A DNA stretch of 42,841 nt from Clostridiaceae bacterium (GCA_012719545.1 JAAYAD010000017.1:1-42841); one strand, 5' to 3'; numbered from the stretch's first letter, positions 30,345-41,024 are shown. Numbers and translations are program-made. Notes: generated by a model from the sequence alone, not told the origin.

Positions 30345-31988
30345 CTACAGAAATTCAACCATTGACTCGTCCCAGATGTCAGGTGCTTCGTAGCCCATTA
30401 AATTAACTACTGTTGCAGCAATATTGGACAAGCCAAATTCGCCCTTCTTTAATTTATATTTCCCTGAATTGGACGGATCATAAATGATAAATGGAACCTT
30501 GCTTAATGTATGGCTGGTTTTTGCTTTAACATTGCCGCTGGAATCTTTCTTGACCTTATTGGTTTTCTTGTCAAGCTCATACATTTCATCGGCATTGCCG
30601 TGGTCAGCGGTAATAATTGCCACACCGTTCAGCTTCTCGATGGTATTAAGAAGCCTTGCGAGGCAAAGGTCCACTGTTTCAACTGCAATCTTGGCTGCCT
30701 GATAATTTCCTGTATGGCCTACCATATCGCCGTTGGGGAAATTAATTCTTGCAAACTTGTAATTTCCGGTGCTCAAAAGCTCAATTGTCTTGTCGGTTAT
30801 TTCGGCGGCCTTCATCCAGGGTCTCTGTTCAAAAGGAATTATGTCCGACGGAATTTCAATATATGTTTCAAGAACTTCGTCAAACTTGCCTGAGTTGTTT
30901 CCGTTCCAGAAATATGTTACATGGCCGAATTTCTGTGTCTCTGAAATTGCAAGCTGTGTTATGCCGGTCTTTGCAAGGTATTCGCCCATTGTATTCTTAA
31001 TTGAGGGCGGATTAACAAGGAAGCGGCTGGGTATATGAAGATCTCCGTCATATTCAAGCATGCCCGCATAGGTTACCTTCGGCCATCTCTTGCGGTCGAA
31101 GTACTTGAAATTGGGGTCTTCAAAAGCTTTGGATATTTCAATTGCGCGGTCGCCGCGGAAGTTGAAGAATATTACGCTGTCGCCATCCTCGATGGTACCC
31201 ACGGGCTTACCGTTTTCGGCAATTACAAATGCCGGAAGGTCCTGGTCGATTGCATTTGTTTCCTTTCTCAAGGTTTCAATTGCTTCTACGGCAGAATTAA
31301 AGAAACGTCCCTCACCAAGAACATGGGTCTGCCAACCGCGCTCAACCATGCCCCAGTTTGCTTCATAGCGGTCCATGGTAATATACATGCGTCCGCCGCC
31401 GCTTGCAATTTTAACATCGAAGTTTGAATCCCTTAATTCATCAAGGAATGCTTCAAAGGGAACAACATATTCAAGGGCGGAAGTTTCTCCAACGTCACGT
31501 CCGTCAAGAAGTATATGAACGCGTACTCTCTTGATGCCATCCTTCTTTGCCTGCCTAATCATGGCCTTGAGGTGGTCAATGTGGGAGTGTACATTTCCGT
31601 CGCTGAATAAGCCTATAAAGTGCAGAGTAGAACCATTTGAAATACAGTTGCTGCGAATTTCGCTCCAGCCCTTGCCTTTAAACATTTCACCTGATTCAAT
31701 GGCTTCACTTACAAGCTTGGCACCCTGGGAAAATACCTGTCCTGCACCGATGGCATTGTGACCAACCTCTGAGTTGCCCATATCATCGTCGCTGGGAAGT
31801 CCAACAGCGGTACCGTGAGCCTTAAGCAGCACATTGGGACATTCCTTCATCAACCTGTCAAGAGTAGGAGTATATGCATTATATACTGCATTGCCTTCAC
31901 TTGGCTCAGTAATTCCGATGCCGTCCATTACAATTAAAAGCACCGGTCCTTCGCAAGGTGTATAACCATTCTTTTTAAGCATACTCAT
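30345..31988 (-). CDS. gpmI: Phosphoglycerate mutase, cofactor-independent
   Basis: The 547-residue enzyme interconverts 3- and 2-phosphoglycerate using two metal ions. Metal and nucleophile motifs are VLLIVMDGIGITEPSEGNAV near 20 and DDMGNSEVGHNAIGAGQVFS near 80 (Ser nucleophile in GNSEVGH), then GDMVGHTGN and ITADHGNADEMYELDKKTNK. It is somewhat longer than the usual 510 residues. The start at 31988 (AAAGG 6 bases upstream) is chosen over a longer one at 32021. It is the last gene of the pgk-tpiA-gpmI unit, separated from tpiA by a hairpin. Confidence 0.95.
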   Translation of the reverse strand: MSMLKKNGYTPCEGPVLLIVMDGIGITEPSEGNAVYNAYTPTLDRLMKECPNVLLKAHGTAVGLPSDDDMGNSEVGHNAIGAGQVFSQGAKLVSEAIESGEMFKGKGWSEIRSNCISNGSTLHFIGLFSDGNVHSHIDHLKAMIRQAKKDGIKRVRVHILLDGRDVGETSALEYVVPFEAFLDELRDSNFDVKIASGGGRMYITMDRYEANWGMVERGWQTHVLGEGRFFNSAVEAIETLRKETNAIDQDLPAFVIAENGKPVGTIEDGDSVIFFNFRGDRAIEISKAFEDPNFKYFDRKRWPKVTYAGMLEYDGDLHIPSRFLVNPPSIKNTMGEYLAKTGITQLAISETQKFGHVTYFWNGNNSGKFDEVLETYIEIPSDIIPFEQRPWMKAAEITDKTIELLSTGNYKFARINFPNGDMVGHTGNYQAAKIAVETVDLCLARLLNTIEKLNGVAIITADHGNADEMYELDKKTNKVKKDSSGNVKAKTSHTLSKVPFIIYDPSNSGKYKLKKGEFGLSNIAATVVNLMGYEAPDIWDESMVEFL

Positions 31989-32034
31989 TCCATACCTTTC
32001 TATTATTAGTGAAATTTTCAATCGATAGACATAA

Positions 32035-32070
32035 AGCCCTCCGAGCCTTTTAAGTGAAAGCCGGAGGGCT
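32035..32070 (-). other. Hairpin between tpiA and gpmI
   Basis: AGCCCTCCG (32035-32043) pairs with CGGAGGGCT (32062-32070). On the minus strand only TTTATG follows, so it is a weak terminator at best and may stabilise the upstream pgk-tpiA message. Confidence 0.6.
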
Positions 32071-32090
32071 GAGAAATGCCGGTTTAATAC

Positions 32091-32849
32091 TTATGCATCA
32101 TGCTTTACTATTTGTTCAAAGGCATCAAGCTTTAAGCTTGCACCTCCAACAAGGCCGCCATCAATGTTGGGCATTTCAAAGAGTGCCTTTGCATTTCCAG
32201 CATTAACGCTTCCACCGTACAGAATTCTGATTTTTTCAGCTACATCATCATTATATAACTCTCTGATAAGCTGGCGAATAATGCCGCAAACTTCCTCAGC
32301 CTGCTCATTGGTGGCTGTTTTTCCAGTTCCTATAGCCCAGATTGGCTCATAAGCTATAACAAGTCTGGAAGCCTCTTCTGCTGAAATACCAAGCAAGGCA
32401 ACCTTAATCTGATAGCGAACATGCTCAGCAGTTACTCCCTGCTCTCTCTGGGTAAGGGATTCGCCGCAGCAGATAATTGGAGTCATGCCTGCATCAAGAA
32501 TTGCTCTTGCCTTTTTATTTATCATTTCATTGGTTTCGCCGAAATATTCTCTTCTTTCGGAGTGACCGATGATTACATAATCTACTCCAAGTTCCTTGAG
32601 CATTGCGCAGGAAACTTCGCCAGTATATGCTCCGCTTGCCTCCCAGTGAACATTCTGAGCAGCTACCTTAATATTTGACCCCTTAACTGCTTCAGCAACA
32701 CCAGGAATGCATACAAAGGGAACTCCTACAACAACCTCAGATTTGCTTCCGGCAACCAGTCCCTTGAGGGAATTAACGAATTCAACAGCCTCTTTTGGGG
32801 TTTTGTTCATTTTCCAGTTGCCTGCTGCCATTATTACGCGTTTAGACAT
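32091..32849 (-). CDS. tpiA: Triosephosphate isomerase
   Basis: The 252-residue barrel enzyme converts dihydroxyacetone phosphate and glyceraldehyde 3-phosphate. GNWKMNKTPKEA holds the catalytic Lys, VIIGHSERREYFGE the His95-equivalent, and VIAYEPIWAIGTGKTATNEQ the catalytic Glu and flexible loop; RILYGGSVNAGNA and DGGLVGGASL bind phosphate. GGGCG lies 6-7 bases upstream. It follows pgk by 41 bases in a glycolytic operon. Confidence 0.98.
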   Translation of the reverse strand: MSKRVIMAAGNWKMNKTPKEAVEFVNSLKGLVAGSKSEVVVGVPFVCIPGVAEAVKGSNIKVAAQNVHWEASGAYTGEVSCAMLKELGVDYVIIGHSERREYFGETNEMINKKARAILDAGMTPIICCGESLTQREQGVTAEHVRYQIKVALLGISAEEASRLVIAYEPIWAIGTGKTATNEQAEEVCGIIRQLIRELYNDDVAEKIRILYGGSVNAGNAKALFEMPNIDGGLVGGASLKLDAFEQIVKHDA

Positions 32850-32890
32850 TTATAATCGCCCTTTCAAATCTATATTTTAATATCCCGTTA

Positions 32891-34084
32891 TTACTTTTCG
32901 TCAAGAACAGCTATGCCGGGAAGCTCCTTGCCTTCGAGGAACTCAAGGGATGCGCCACCGCCTGTTGAAATATGGGTGATCTTATCAGCAAAGCCAAGCT
33001 GTTCAACAGCAGCTGCAGAATCTCCGCCGCCCACAATTGAAGTAGCTCCGGATTCTGCCAAAGCCTGGGCAATCTTCTTTGTACCTACGGCAAAGTTTTC
33101 AAATTCAAATACACCCATGGGTCCGTTCCAAACAACGGTCTTGGCACCCTTAATGGCCTCAGAGAAAATCTCTACTGTCTTAGGACCAATATCAAGACCC
33201 ATCCAGCCATCGGGTATGCTGTCAGAATCCACAACCTTATACTCGGTGTCTGCCTTGAATTCTTTGCCTATAACTGTATCAACAGGAAGGAGCAAGTTAA
33301 CGCCCTTCTCCTTAGCTTTCTTAAGCAGGCTTTCTGCCAGTTCCAGTTTATCCATTTCACAGATTGAATTACCTACATTATATCCCTGTGCCTTAAAGAA
33401 GGTGTATGCCATACCTCCGCCGATAATCAGGGTGTCAACCTTATCAAGAAGGTTTTCAATTACGCTGATCTTGTCGGAAACCTTGGCACCGCCCAAAATA
33501 GCAACGAAAGGTCTTTCAGGATTGTTAAGAGCCTTGCCCATGATATCCAGCTCTTTTTTAATAAGGAAACCGCATGCTGAAGGAAGGTAATCAGCAAGAC
33601 CGGCAGTTGATGCATGAGCTCTGTGAGCTGTTCCAAATGCATCATTTACATATATGTCTGCAAGGCTTGCCAGTTCTTTGGCAAATGCAGGATCATTCTT
33701 TTCCTCTTCCTTATGGAAGCGGACGTTTTCAAGCATAAGGATTTCGCCCTCTTTGAGGTTGGCAGCCTTAGTCTTTGCATCCTCACCTATAACGTCGGTT
33801 GCGAGGATAACTTCTTTTCCAAGAAGCTGGCTTAAGCGGTCAGCAGCAGGCTTCATGCTGTACTTTGCCTCGGGACCGTTCTTGGGTCTTCCAAGGTGAG
33901 AAACAAGGATGAGCTTTCCGCCATTTTCAATAATGTATTTAATTGTAGGAAGCGCTCCTTTAATTCTCTTATCGTCAGTTACGTTCCTGTTTTCATCCAG
34001 GGGAACATTGAAGTCAACACGAGCAATAACGCGCTTGCCCTTTACATCAATATCCGCAATGCTCTTTTTATTCATCATACTCAT
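32891..34084 (-). CDS. pgk: Phosphoglycerate kinase
   Basis: The 397-residue kinase makes ATP from 1,3-bisphosphoglycerate. It begins [20 protein letters not shown] and has [40 protein letters not shown] and the nucleotide-binding [20 protein letters not shown]. The start is uncertain by a few codons: ATG 34084 lies 12 bases after AAGGAG, and ATG 34078 follows. It has its own promoter candidate after the gap terminator. Confidence 0.97.
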   Translation of the reverse strand: MSMMNKKSIADIDVKGKRVIARVDFNVPLDENRNVTDDKRIKGALPTIKYIIENGGKLILVSHLGRPKNGPEAKYSMKPAADRLSQLLGKEVILATDVIGEDAKTKAANLKEGEILMLENVRFHKEEEKNDPAFAKELASLADIYVNDAFGTAHRAHASTAGLADYLPSACGFLIKKELDIMGKALNNPERPFVAILGGAKVSDKISVIENLLDKVDTLIIGGGMAYTFFKAQGYNVGNSICEMDKLELAESLLKKAKEKGVNLLLPVDTVIGKEFKADTEYKVVDSDSIPDGWMGLDIGPKTVEIFSEAIKGAKTVVWNGPMGVFEFENFAVGTKKIAQALAESGATSIVGGGDSAAAVEQLGFADKITHISTGGGASLEFLEGKELPGIAVLDEK

Positions 34085-34137
34085 GGGAAAATGCAACTCC
34101 TTCCGAAGGCAATAAAATTATTATGGAAATTTCTCCC

Positions 34138-34166
34138 CTATTATTTACCTTAACTAATGGTTTCAA
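34138..34166 (-). promoter_or_regulatory. Candidate pgk-tpiA-gpmI promoter
   Basis: TTGAAA (34161-34166), 17 bases, TAATAG (34138-34143) on the minus strand, lying between the gap terminator and pgk. Confidence 0.5.
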
Positions 34167-34198
34167 AATATTCAATAATTTATGCACACGAGGTTTTT

Positions 34199-34230
34199 AA
34201 GTAAAAGGAGCAGTTATAGAAAACCGCTCC
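34199..34230 (-). terminator. Terminator after gap
   Basis: On the minus strand GGAGC/GCTCC with an inner GTT/AAC extension is followed by TTTTACTT. It separates gap from pgk transcription at least partly. Confidence 0.7.
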
Positions 34231-34261
34231 CCTGAAATTGCATCAAATGTTTATTATTAAA

Positions 34262-35284
<1,023 letters not shown>

Positions 35285-35337
35285 CTAAAATATAAATAAT
35301 ATTTGAACTTGTTAATATAATCACAAAACCACAGTAC

Positions 35338-35366
35338 ATTTTATATTATCTGTAACCCTTTTTCAA
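35338..35366 (-). promoter_or_regulatory. Candidate gap promoter
   Basis: TTGAAA (35361-35366), 17 bases, TAAAAT (35338-35343) on the minus strand, about 65 bases before gap. Confidence 0.55.
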
Positions 35367-35403
35367 GGACTTTACTTAAATTTTGTCCAAACTGTGGAAA
35401 ACC

Positions 35404-35431
35404 ATACCCCAAAATATTCAATTTTGGGTAT
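35404..35431 (-). terminator. Terminator after the rRNA methyltransferase gene
   Basis: ATACCC-AAAAT and its complement pair across a short loop directly after the stop codon. On the minus strand GGTTTTCC follows. Confidence 0.65.
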
Positions 35432-35432
35432 T

Positions 35433-36245
35433 TTACCGTGGGCCATGTTCCTGCTTCATAAGCTTCTGCCTCATACTCTCATATATCAGCACCGAAGCAG
35501 CCGACGAAGCATTCAGGGATTCAGCAAGGCCCGTCATAGGAATCATTGCCACCTCGTCTGAAAGCTCCAGCATTTTATTTGTAAGTCCATTACCCTCATT
35601 CCCTATGACAATGGCCACATCAGATGAAAGATCAACATTCCAGCATGAACGCCCGTCCCTTGGGTGGGCTGCTATTACAGGAATTGACTTATCCTTTATT
35701 TTATTAATTGTACTATATATATCCTCGCTTACAACAACAGGAATATGGAAGAGGGATCCCATTGTGGAACGGACAACCTTTGAATTGAAGGGATCAACGC
35801 TGTCGCCTGAAAGTATAACTGCGTCAAAGCCAAAGGCATCGGCTGTGCGGATTATTGTGCCCGCATTACCGGGATCCTGGATTCTTTCCAGTACAATTAA
35901 GCGTTTTAATCTGGATAATATTTCATCCTCATTGTAGCATGGAATTCGGGCAACGGCAATAAGTCCCTGAGGAGCCTCGGTTTCACTGACTTTTCCAAAA
36001 AGCTCATCGGTAAGCACAATAACCTTTTCTGAATGGTATTTGGATATAATCTCCCTGCTTTTTTCAAAATAACTTTCAGATACTACAAAATACCTAATCA
36101 AAGCGCCGGAATTGGCAGCGTCGGCTACTAATCGTATGCCTTCAAGGAGCACCGATTTTTCCTTTTGCCTTCCTTTCTTGTCGTGAAGGGACTTAATCAG
36201 TTTTATAGCAGGGTTTGATGCAGAAGTTATTCTGACAACATTCAT
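35433..36245 (-). CDS. SpoU/TrmH-family RNA 2'-O-methyltransferase
   Basis: The 270-residue SPOUT methyltransferase has an N-terminal RNA-binding part (ASNPAIKLIKSLHDKKGRQK) and three SAM-knot motifs: IVLERIQDPGNAGTIIRTAD, VAIVIGNEGNGLTNKM, and IPMTGLAESLNASSAASVLI. These enzymes methylate ribose in 23S rRNA or tRNA; the exact target is not deducible, though an upstream position next to rplT is common for the rRNA type. It ends at its own terminator. Confidence 0.92.
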   Translation of the reverse strand: MNVVRITSASNPAIKLIKSLHDKKGRQKEKSVLLEGIRLVADAANSGALIRYFVVSESYFEKSREIISKYHSEKVIVLTDELFGKVSETEAPQGLIAVARIPCYNEDEILSRLKRLIVLERIQDPGNAGTIIRTADAFGFDAVILSGDSVDPFNSKVVRSTMGSLFHIPVVVSEDIYSTINKIKDKSIPVIAAHPRDGRSCWNVDLSSDVAIVIGNEGNGLTNKMLELSDEVAMIPMTGLAESLNASSAASVLIYESMRQKLMKQEHGPR

Positions 36246-36288
36246 AAATTACACCTTGGTTGATATTATTATCAGAGATACTACAACA

Positions 36289-36323
36289 AAAGCCCCAGCA
36301 CACAAGGTGAGGGGCCTTTTTAG
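36289..36323 (-). terminator. Terminator after rplT
   Basis: GCCCC (36292-36296) and GGGGC (36311-36315) pair. On the minus strand TTTTGTTG follows, while the plus strand also has CTTTTT. Confidence 0.7.
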
Positions 36324-36339
36324 CCTGTTTTAGGAAACA

Positions 36340-36684
36340 TTACTTTACTTTTTCAACAAGCATCTTGAAGCCTTCGGCATCGTTAACAGCCATATCGGCA
36401 AGAATCTTTCTATTTAAAGAAATACCAGATTTCTTAAGACCATTCATGAATTTGCTGTATGATAATCCGTTAAGACGGGCAGCAGCATTGATACGAGCGA
36501 TCCAAAGCTTTCTGAATTCGCGTTTCTTTTGCTTTCTATCTCTGTAAGCATATTTGAGGGATTTCATTACTGCCTGATTGGCAATTCTGTACAGCTTGCT
36601 CTTTGCACCAAAATATCCCTTAGCAAGCTTAAGAATTTTTTTATGGCGTGCACGAGTACGAACTCCACCTTTTACTCGGGACAT
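36340..36684 (-). CDS. rplT: Ribosomal protein L20
   Basis: The 114-residue 50S protein starts [20 protein letters not shown] and continues [20 protein letters not shown], the standard bacterial L20. It binds 23S rRNA early in assembly and, in Firmicutes, represses its own operon by binding the leader RNA. That leader is present upstream of infC. It follows rpmI by about 30 bases. Confidence 0.98.
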   Translation of the reverse strand: MSRVKGGVRTRARHKKILKLAKGYFGAKSKLYRIANQAVMKSLKYAYRDRKQKKREFRKLWIARINAAARLNGLSYSKFMNGLKKSGISLNRKILADMAVNDAEGFKMLVEKVK

Positions 36685-36716
36685 ATTTTAACACCTCTCT
36701 CCTTTATGTTACTTAA

Positions 36717-36914
36717 TTATGCGTAAGGAAGCATCTGCTTAATGGTAGCAGCATTGGCATCGGAAGCAAGCGCTGCTTTTCTGAGATTTCTCTTCCTCTT
36801 GGTAGATTTCTTTGTAAGAATATGGTTCTTGTATCCTTGTCTTCTTTTTACCTTACCAGTAGCGGTAATTTTGAATCTTTTCTTGGAACCGCTATGGCTC
36901 TTGAGCTTAGACAT
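36717..36914 (-). CDS. rpmI: Ribosomal protein L35
   Basis: The 65-residue basic protein starts [20 protein letters not shown] and is canonical L35, in the usual order infC-rpmI-rplT. GGGAGG lies about 7 bases before the ATG. Confidence 0.98.
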   Translation of the reverse strand: MSKLKSHSGSKKRFKITATGKVKRRQGYKNHILTKKSTKRKRNLRKAALASDANAATIKQMLPYA

Positions 36915-36935
36915 ATGATAACCTCCCTTGGTATG

Positions 36936-37454
36936 TTATTTTTTCAGTGGCACTAGCACCATGGACATAGACTTTCCATCCATGACAGGTGGTTTTTCTA
37001 TTTTCCCAAACTCCTTCAGGCTGTCGGCAAATTTCAACATTACATCGCGGCCCATGGCAGAATATGCGATTTCTCTGCCTCTGAATCGTATGGAAACCTT
37101 TACTTTGTCGCCGTCCTGAAGAAATTTAGCGGCATTCTTAACCTTGAAGCCAAAGTCATGCTCCTCAATTTTTGCCGAGAGCCTTATTTCCTTAACTTCA
37201 ATAATGGTTTGTTTTTTCTTGGCCTCTTTTTCTCTCTTGTTCTGCTCGTACAGATACTTCCCATAATCCATGATCTTGCAAACCGGCGGATTTGCGTTAG
37301 GAGATATCTTTACCAGATCCAATTCCCTTTCGTTTGCTTTAAGTTGTGCCTCTTTAGCTGATACAATCCCAATCATTGTACCATCAACATCAATTAAACG
37401 AACTTCCTTGTCACGAATTGCCGAATTGATCTGAATTTGGTCCTTGCTAATAAT
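36936..37454 (-). CDS. infC: Translation initiation factor IF-3, AUU start
   Basis: IF-3 keeps the 30S subunit free and checks the start codon. Reading in frame upstream of the first ATG (37376) gives ISKDQIQINSAIRDKEVRLI and then VDGTM, clearly the missing IF-3 N-terminus. The only start with proper spacing is ATT at 37454 (GGAGG 6 bases upstream) or ATT 37451. The resulting 172 residues is normal length. The rare AUU codon lets IF-3 limit its own synthesis, established in Escherichia coli and other bacteria. Core motifs include NPPVCKIMDYGKYLYEQNKR. Confidence 0.95.
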   Translation of the reverse strand: MISKDQIQINSAIRDKEVRLIDVDGTMIGIVSAKEAQLKANERELDLVKISPNANPPVCKIMDYGKYLYEQNKREKEAKKKQTIIEVKEIRLSAKIEEHDFGFKVKNAAKFLQDGDKVKVSIRFRGREIAYSAMGRDVMLKFADSLKEFGKIEKPPVMDGKSMSMVLVPLKK

Positions 37455-37465
37455 AAAACACCTCC

Positions 37466-37592
37466 GAAAATAAATAAACAGGTAAAGCTAATACTCCACC
37501 TGTTAATGTCAAAACGAACCTAAAAGGATTTCGATATTGACCCGCCAGCTCTAGCCGAACAAGGTGAGAAGCATTGCTTCTGCTTGGTTACC
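37466..37592 (-). promoter_or_regulatory. L20 leader RNA of the infC operon
   Basis: The minus-strand leader contains CACCTTGTTCGGCTAGAGC and GGCGGGTCAATATCGAAATC blocks, which I recognise as the Firmicute L20-binding leader. It is followed by an attenuator hairpin. L20 binding is known to favour termination in this family. Confidence 0.75.
37471..37504 (-). terminator. Attenuator hairpin before infC
   Basis: AACAGGT (37477-37483) pairs with ACCTGTT (37498-37504), followed on the minus strand by TATTTATTTT. It lies between the L20-binding region and the infC ribosome-binding site. Confidence 0.65.
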
Positions 37593-37598
37593 TTTTAT

Positions 37599-37627
37599 AA
37601 TATATAATACACCCCTAATTCTGTCAA
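37599..37627 (-). promoter_or_regulatory. Promoter of infC-rpmI-rplT
   Basis: TTGACA (37622-37627), 17 bases, TATATT (37599-37604) on the minus strand. Confidence 0.75.
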
Positions 37628-37708
37628 GATATTTTTTAATCTTATGATATTACTGATATTTCTTCTTTATACGGCTGCAACAACACAAGGTACATTTCGC
37701 TTAACGGC

Positions 37709-37738
37709 AGTCAGGCTGCCCTTTCAGGCAACCTGACT
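37709..37738. other. Inverted repeat after rpoD without a T-run
   Basis: AGTCAGG-C-TGCC and GGCA-A-CCTGACT pair with a 6-base loop. Neither side has a clear U-run in the direction of rpoD transcription, so it may be a weak or factor-dependent terminator. Confidence 0.5.
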
Positions 37739-37789
37739 TTCTTATGAGTTATTTATCTGAATCTAATCAATATAAGTAACACATTAATA

Positions 37790-39058
37790 TTAATCGAGGA
37801 AATCCTTAAGCTTTTTGCTGCGGCTTGGGTGTCTAAGCTTTCTCAAAGCCTTTGCTTCAATCTGACGGATTCTTTCACGGGTTACATTAAACTCGCGGCC
37901 AACCTCTTCCAGGGTGCGGGCTCTTCCGTCATCAAGGCCGAAGCGCAGCCTTAAAACCTTTTCCTCCCTGGGTGTAAGAGTATCCAGAACACCTATGAGC
38001 TGCTCCTTCAGGAGAGTAAAGGCAGCGGATTCTGCCGGAGCCGGTGCGTCATCGTCTGGGATAAAGTCGCCCAAGTGACTGTCCTCTTCCTCACCTATAG
38101 GAGTCTCAAGAGATACAGGCTCCTGGGAGATTTTCATAATGTCACGGACTTTGTCCTCGCTCATTCCCATTTCTTTAGCAATTTCTTCGGGGGTGGGATC
38201 CCTTCCAAGTTCCTGAAGAAGCTGCCTTGAAACACGAATAAGCTTATTTATGGTCTCAACCATGTGGACAGGTATACGGATAGTTCTTGCCTGATCGGCG
38301 ATAGCTCTTGTAATAGCCTGTCTTATCCACCATGTTGCATATGTGCTGAACTTGAATCCCTTGCGGAAATCAAACTTTTCAACGGCTTTAATAAGGCCAA
38401 GGTTGCCTTCCTGAATAAGGTCCAGGAAAAGCATTCCTCTTCCTACATAACGCTTTGCAATACTTACAACAAGACGAAGGTTAGCTTCTGCAAGGCGCTT
38501 TTTGGCTTCCTCGTCACCCTGCTCCATTCTTTTGGCAAGCTCTATTTCTTCCTCACTGGAAAGCAGGGGAACCTTACCTATCTCCTTAAGGTACATCCTG
38601 ACAGGATCGTCAATTGTAATACCCTCAGGAATGGATATGTCAATTTCTTCCTCTACATCGGGTTCAATATCATCGTCAGCGCTTAAAAACTGAAGATCGT
38701 CAAAATCATCTTCAATGTTGTCAATGTTGTCGGGAACAACATCTATACCGATTTTTTCAAGAGTTTCATATATTTTTTCAATCTGTTCGGGAGTAATATC
38801 CATATGTTCAAAGGCATCTTCTATCTCATGATAAGTAAGCATGCCTTTAGCTCTGCCCTCTTCGGTAAGCTCCTTTAAAATGCTTTTGGGATCCTTAGCC
38901 TCATTTTTGGACTGCTTGTCCCCTCCGGAAGATACCTCACCGTTTTTTTCGGCAGCGCTTTTTACTTCCTTATCAGTTGCTTTATTCTGAGATTTTATTT
39001 CTGTTTTTTTACCTGCATCATCTGATTTTCTTTTTCTAATACTCTTTATCTCTGACAT
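37790..39058 (-). CDS. rpoD: Primary sigma factor RpoD/SigA
   Basis: The 422-residue housekeeping sigma factor has an acidic, low-complexity N-terminus (about 1-150), region 1.2 [20 protein letters not shown], region 2 with [20 protein letters not shown] and [20 protein letters not shown], and region 4 with [20 protein letters not shown] and [20 protein letters not shown]. It directs RNA polymerase to -10/-35 promoters like those seen in this window. It follows dnaG by 32 bases, the common macromolecular-synthesis order. Confidence 0.98.
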   Translation of the reverse strand: MSEIKSIRKRKSDDAGKKTEIKSQNKATDKEVKSAAEKNGEVSSGGDKQSKNEAKDPKSILKELTEEGRAKGMLTYHEIEDAFEHMDITPEQIEKIYETLEKIGIDVVPDNIDNIEDDFDDLQFLSADDDIEPDVEEEIDISIPEGITIDDPVRMYLKEIGKVPLLSSEEEIELAKRMEQGDEEAKKRLAEANLRLVVSIAKRYVGRGMLFLDLIQEGNLGLIKAVEKFDFRKGFKFSTYATWWIRQAITRAIADQARTIRIPVHMVETINKLIRVSRQLLQELGRDPTPEEIAKEMGMSEDKVRDIMKISQEPVSLETPIGEEEDSHLGDFIPDDDAPAPAESAAFTLLKEQLIGVLDTLTPREEKVLRLRFGLDDGRARTLEEVGREFNVTRERIRQIEAKALRKLRHPSRSKKLKDFLD

Positions 39059-39090
39059 CTTCTATTTCCCACCCCTCGGTATTTTTCAAA

Positions 39091-40866
39091 TCAATTGGAC
39101 ATCTTTTTAAGTTGTGCAATACGAGCTGCCCTGTGGCTGAATTCAAGCCCCAGCTCCTGTCTTTTGATTCCGTCGGTTTCGTTTTTGATTTTTTCAATGG
39201 TATCCTTTTGCAAGTCTTCCAATTTTAAAATCTCAAGCCTGTTTAGCAAATGCAAAACTGCTTTCTCAACATCCTCAACATTGCACTTTGTTTCGGCCAG
39301 ATGAACCAGATAAGAGGCCAATGCCGGCTCCAGTCCATTAACAAGCTCAGCAATAACACAGCTGTTATCTCGTTCAAGTTTTTCGTAAAGCCTTTTTGCA
39401 ATTTTTTTCGCCCCTTCATCCATAAAGGAGTCAATTCCATACTGTGACACCACTTTAGGATACAGGCGATTTTCGTTACAGAGCATTACCAGCAGCATAT
39501 ACTCCGATTCACCATATCTTTTATCAATACGGGGCAGATTAACGGCAGCAGTATCGACCCTCTTATTCTCAGGCACTTGCCTTCCTCTCATTCTCTTCAT
39601 GATCTCACTCTGGAGAGCTTCCAGAGAAATGCCGTATTGCTCTGCATAACTTTTGGAGTATAACTCACGCTCTATTTGGTTGTCATGGGCAGCTAAAATA
39701 TCGGCAATACTGTTCAGCAGCTTTAGTTTATCTTCAACAGTATCCAAATTATGCATGTTTTTCCGAACCCTGATTTTATAGTCTAACAGAGATATTGCCC
39801 CTTCTATAAGGTTCTTAAACTTTTCAGGGCCATAATTTCTCACATATTCATCAGGATCCTTGCCTTGCGGTATTATAAGGACTCTTACATTACACCCCGC
39901 TTTTTCAAGAATATCAAGTCCGCGCAAGGTCGCTCTTTGTCCTGCCGAGTCAGCGTCATACGCAATTATTATCTCCTCGGAATACTTCTTTAAAATCCAG
40001 GCCTGCATTTGGGTCAAAGCTGTCCCCAAAGACGCTACGGCATAATCGATTCCTGCCTGATGGAGGGATATGACGTCCATATATCCTTCCAGCAGCAACA
40101 AACGCTTGCTTTTGCTCTTTCTTGCAAAGTTAAGACCATAAAGTTCACGGCTTTTGTCATATACGGGGGTGTCCGGAGAGTTCACATATTTGGGTCCTGA
40201 ACCATCTATAACCCTTCCCCCGAAACCAATTACGTTACCTCTGATGTCAAAAATGGGAAACATTATTCTGTTCCTGAATCGGTCGATAAGACCGCCGTTT
40301 TTGGACTTAACTGATAGTCCCGATGCTAACAACAGGTCACTTGATGCTCCCTTAGACAACAGATGGTCCGTTAAAGTGCTCCAGCCATTTGGAGATAACC
40401 CCAGCCCGAATTGTCGAATTGTTCCTTCAGCAAGACCGCGGCTTTTTAAATAAGCCTGTGCTTTCAAACCTTCACTGCCGGCAAGAAATGAATAAAAAAA
40501 CCGTGCAGCTTCTCTGTTAATCTCCAGAATGTCCTTGCGTATTTTTGCCTTTTCTCTTTCATTGGAATCCTCCGGCTCAGGAAGCTGGATTCCAGCCCTG
40601 TCTGCCAGAAATTTCAATGCATCCACAAACTCCAGATGCTCGATGTTCATAATGAACTGTATAACTGATCCACCTTTATTGCAGCCAAAGCAGTAAAAGA
40701 ACTGTTTCGTAGGCTCAACGCAAAAAGACGGAGATTTTTCATTATGAAATGGGCACAAGCCAAAATAACTTTTACCTTTGCGTTCCAGCTTTATATATCC
40801 GGAAACTACATCAACAATATCGTTGCGAAGCCTGACTTCTTCGATAATCTCCTCAGGATACAACAT
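39091..40866 (-). CDS. dnaG: DNA primase
   Basis: The 591-residue primase makes RNA primers at the fork. The N-terminal CHC2 zinc site is GLCPFHNEKSPSFCVEPTKQ then FFYCFGCNKGG (C38, H41, C59, C62). The TOPRIM domain follows with LLLLEGYMDVISLHQAGIDY and EIIIAYDADSAGQRA. The C-terminal part (about 450-591) is the helicase-binding domain. The ATG at 40866 follows a usable AGGTTG site. Confidence 0.97.
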   Translation of the reverse strand: MLYPEEIIEEVRLRNDIVDVVSGYIKLERKGKSYFGLCPFHNEKSPSFCVEPTKQFFYCFGCNKGGSVIQFIMNIEHLEFVDALKFLADRAGIQLPEPEDSNEREKAKIRKDILEINREAARFFYSFLAGSEGLKAQAYLKSRGLAEGTIRQFGLGLSPNGWSTLTDHLLSKGASSDLLLASGLSVKSKNGGLIDRFRNRIMFPIFDIRGNVIGFGGRVIDGSGPKYVNSPDTPVYDKSRELYGLNFARKSKSKRLLLLEGYMDVISLHQAGIDYAVASLGTALTQMQAWILKKYSEEIIIAYDADSAGQRATLRGLDILEKAGCNVRVLIIPQGKDPDEYVRNYGPEKFKNLIEGAISLLDYKIRVRKNMHNLDTVEDKLKLLNSIADILAAHDNQIERELYSKSYAEQYGISLEALQSEIMKRMRGRQVPENKRVDTAAVNLPRIDKRYGESEYMLLVMLCNENRLYPKVVSQYGIDSFMDEGAKKIAKRLYEKLERDNSCVIAELVNGLEPALASYLVHLAETKCNVEDVEKAVLHLLNRLEILKLEDLQKDTIEKIKNETDGIKRQELGLEFSHRAARIAQLKKMSN

Positions 40867-40946
40867 ATAGCAACCTCATAGCAATATTATTCGACATATT
40901 GTCTTTTTTTCCTTCCGATATAGTAAATAATTATTCAATATATATG

Positions 40947-40962
40947 TTGCCATATGTGGCAA
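40947..40962. promoter_or_regulatory. Palindromic site upstream of dnaG
   Basis: TTGCCA-TATG-TGGCAA is a 16-base site with perfect 6-base arms about 80 bases upstream of dnaG. It looks like a dimer operator; no regulator is known to me. Confidence 0.35.
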
Positions 40963-40992
40963 TTCATGTATAACAGCATTAAACACAAATAG

Positions 40993-41024
40993 GGCTTTGC
41001 ATAAATATACCCTGTTGCAAAGCC
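40993..41024 (-). terminator. Hairpin after the dGTPase-like gene
   Basis: GGCTTTGCA and TGCAAAGCC pair. The minus strand continues CTATTTGTGTTT, a moderate T-tract. Confidence 0.6.
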
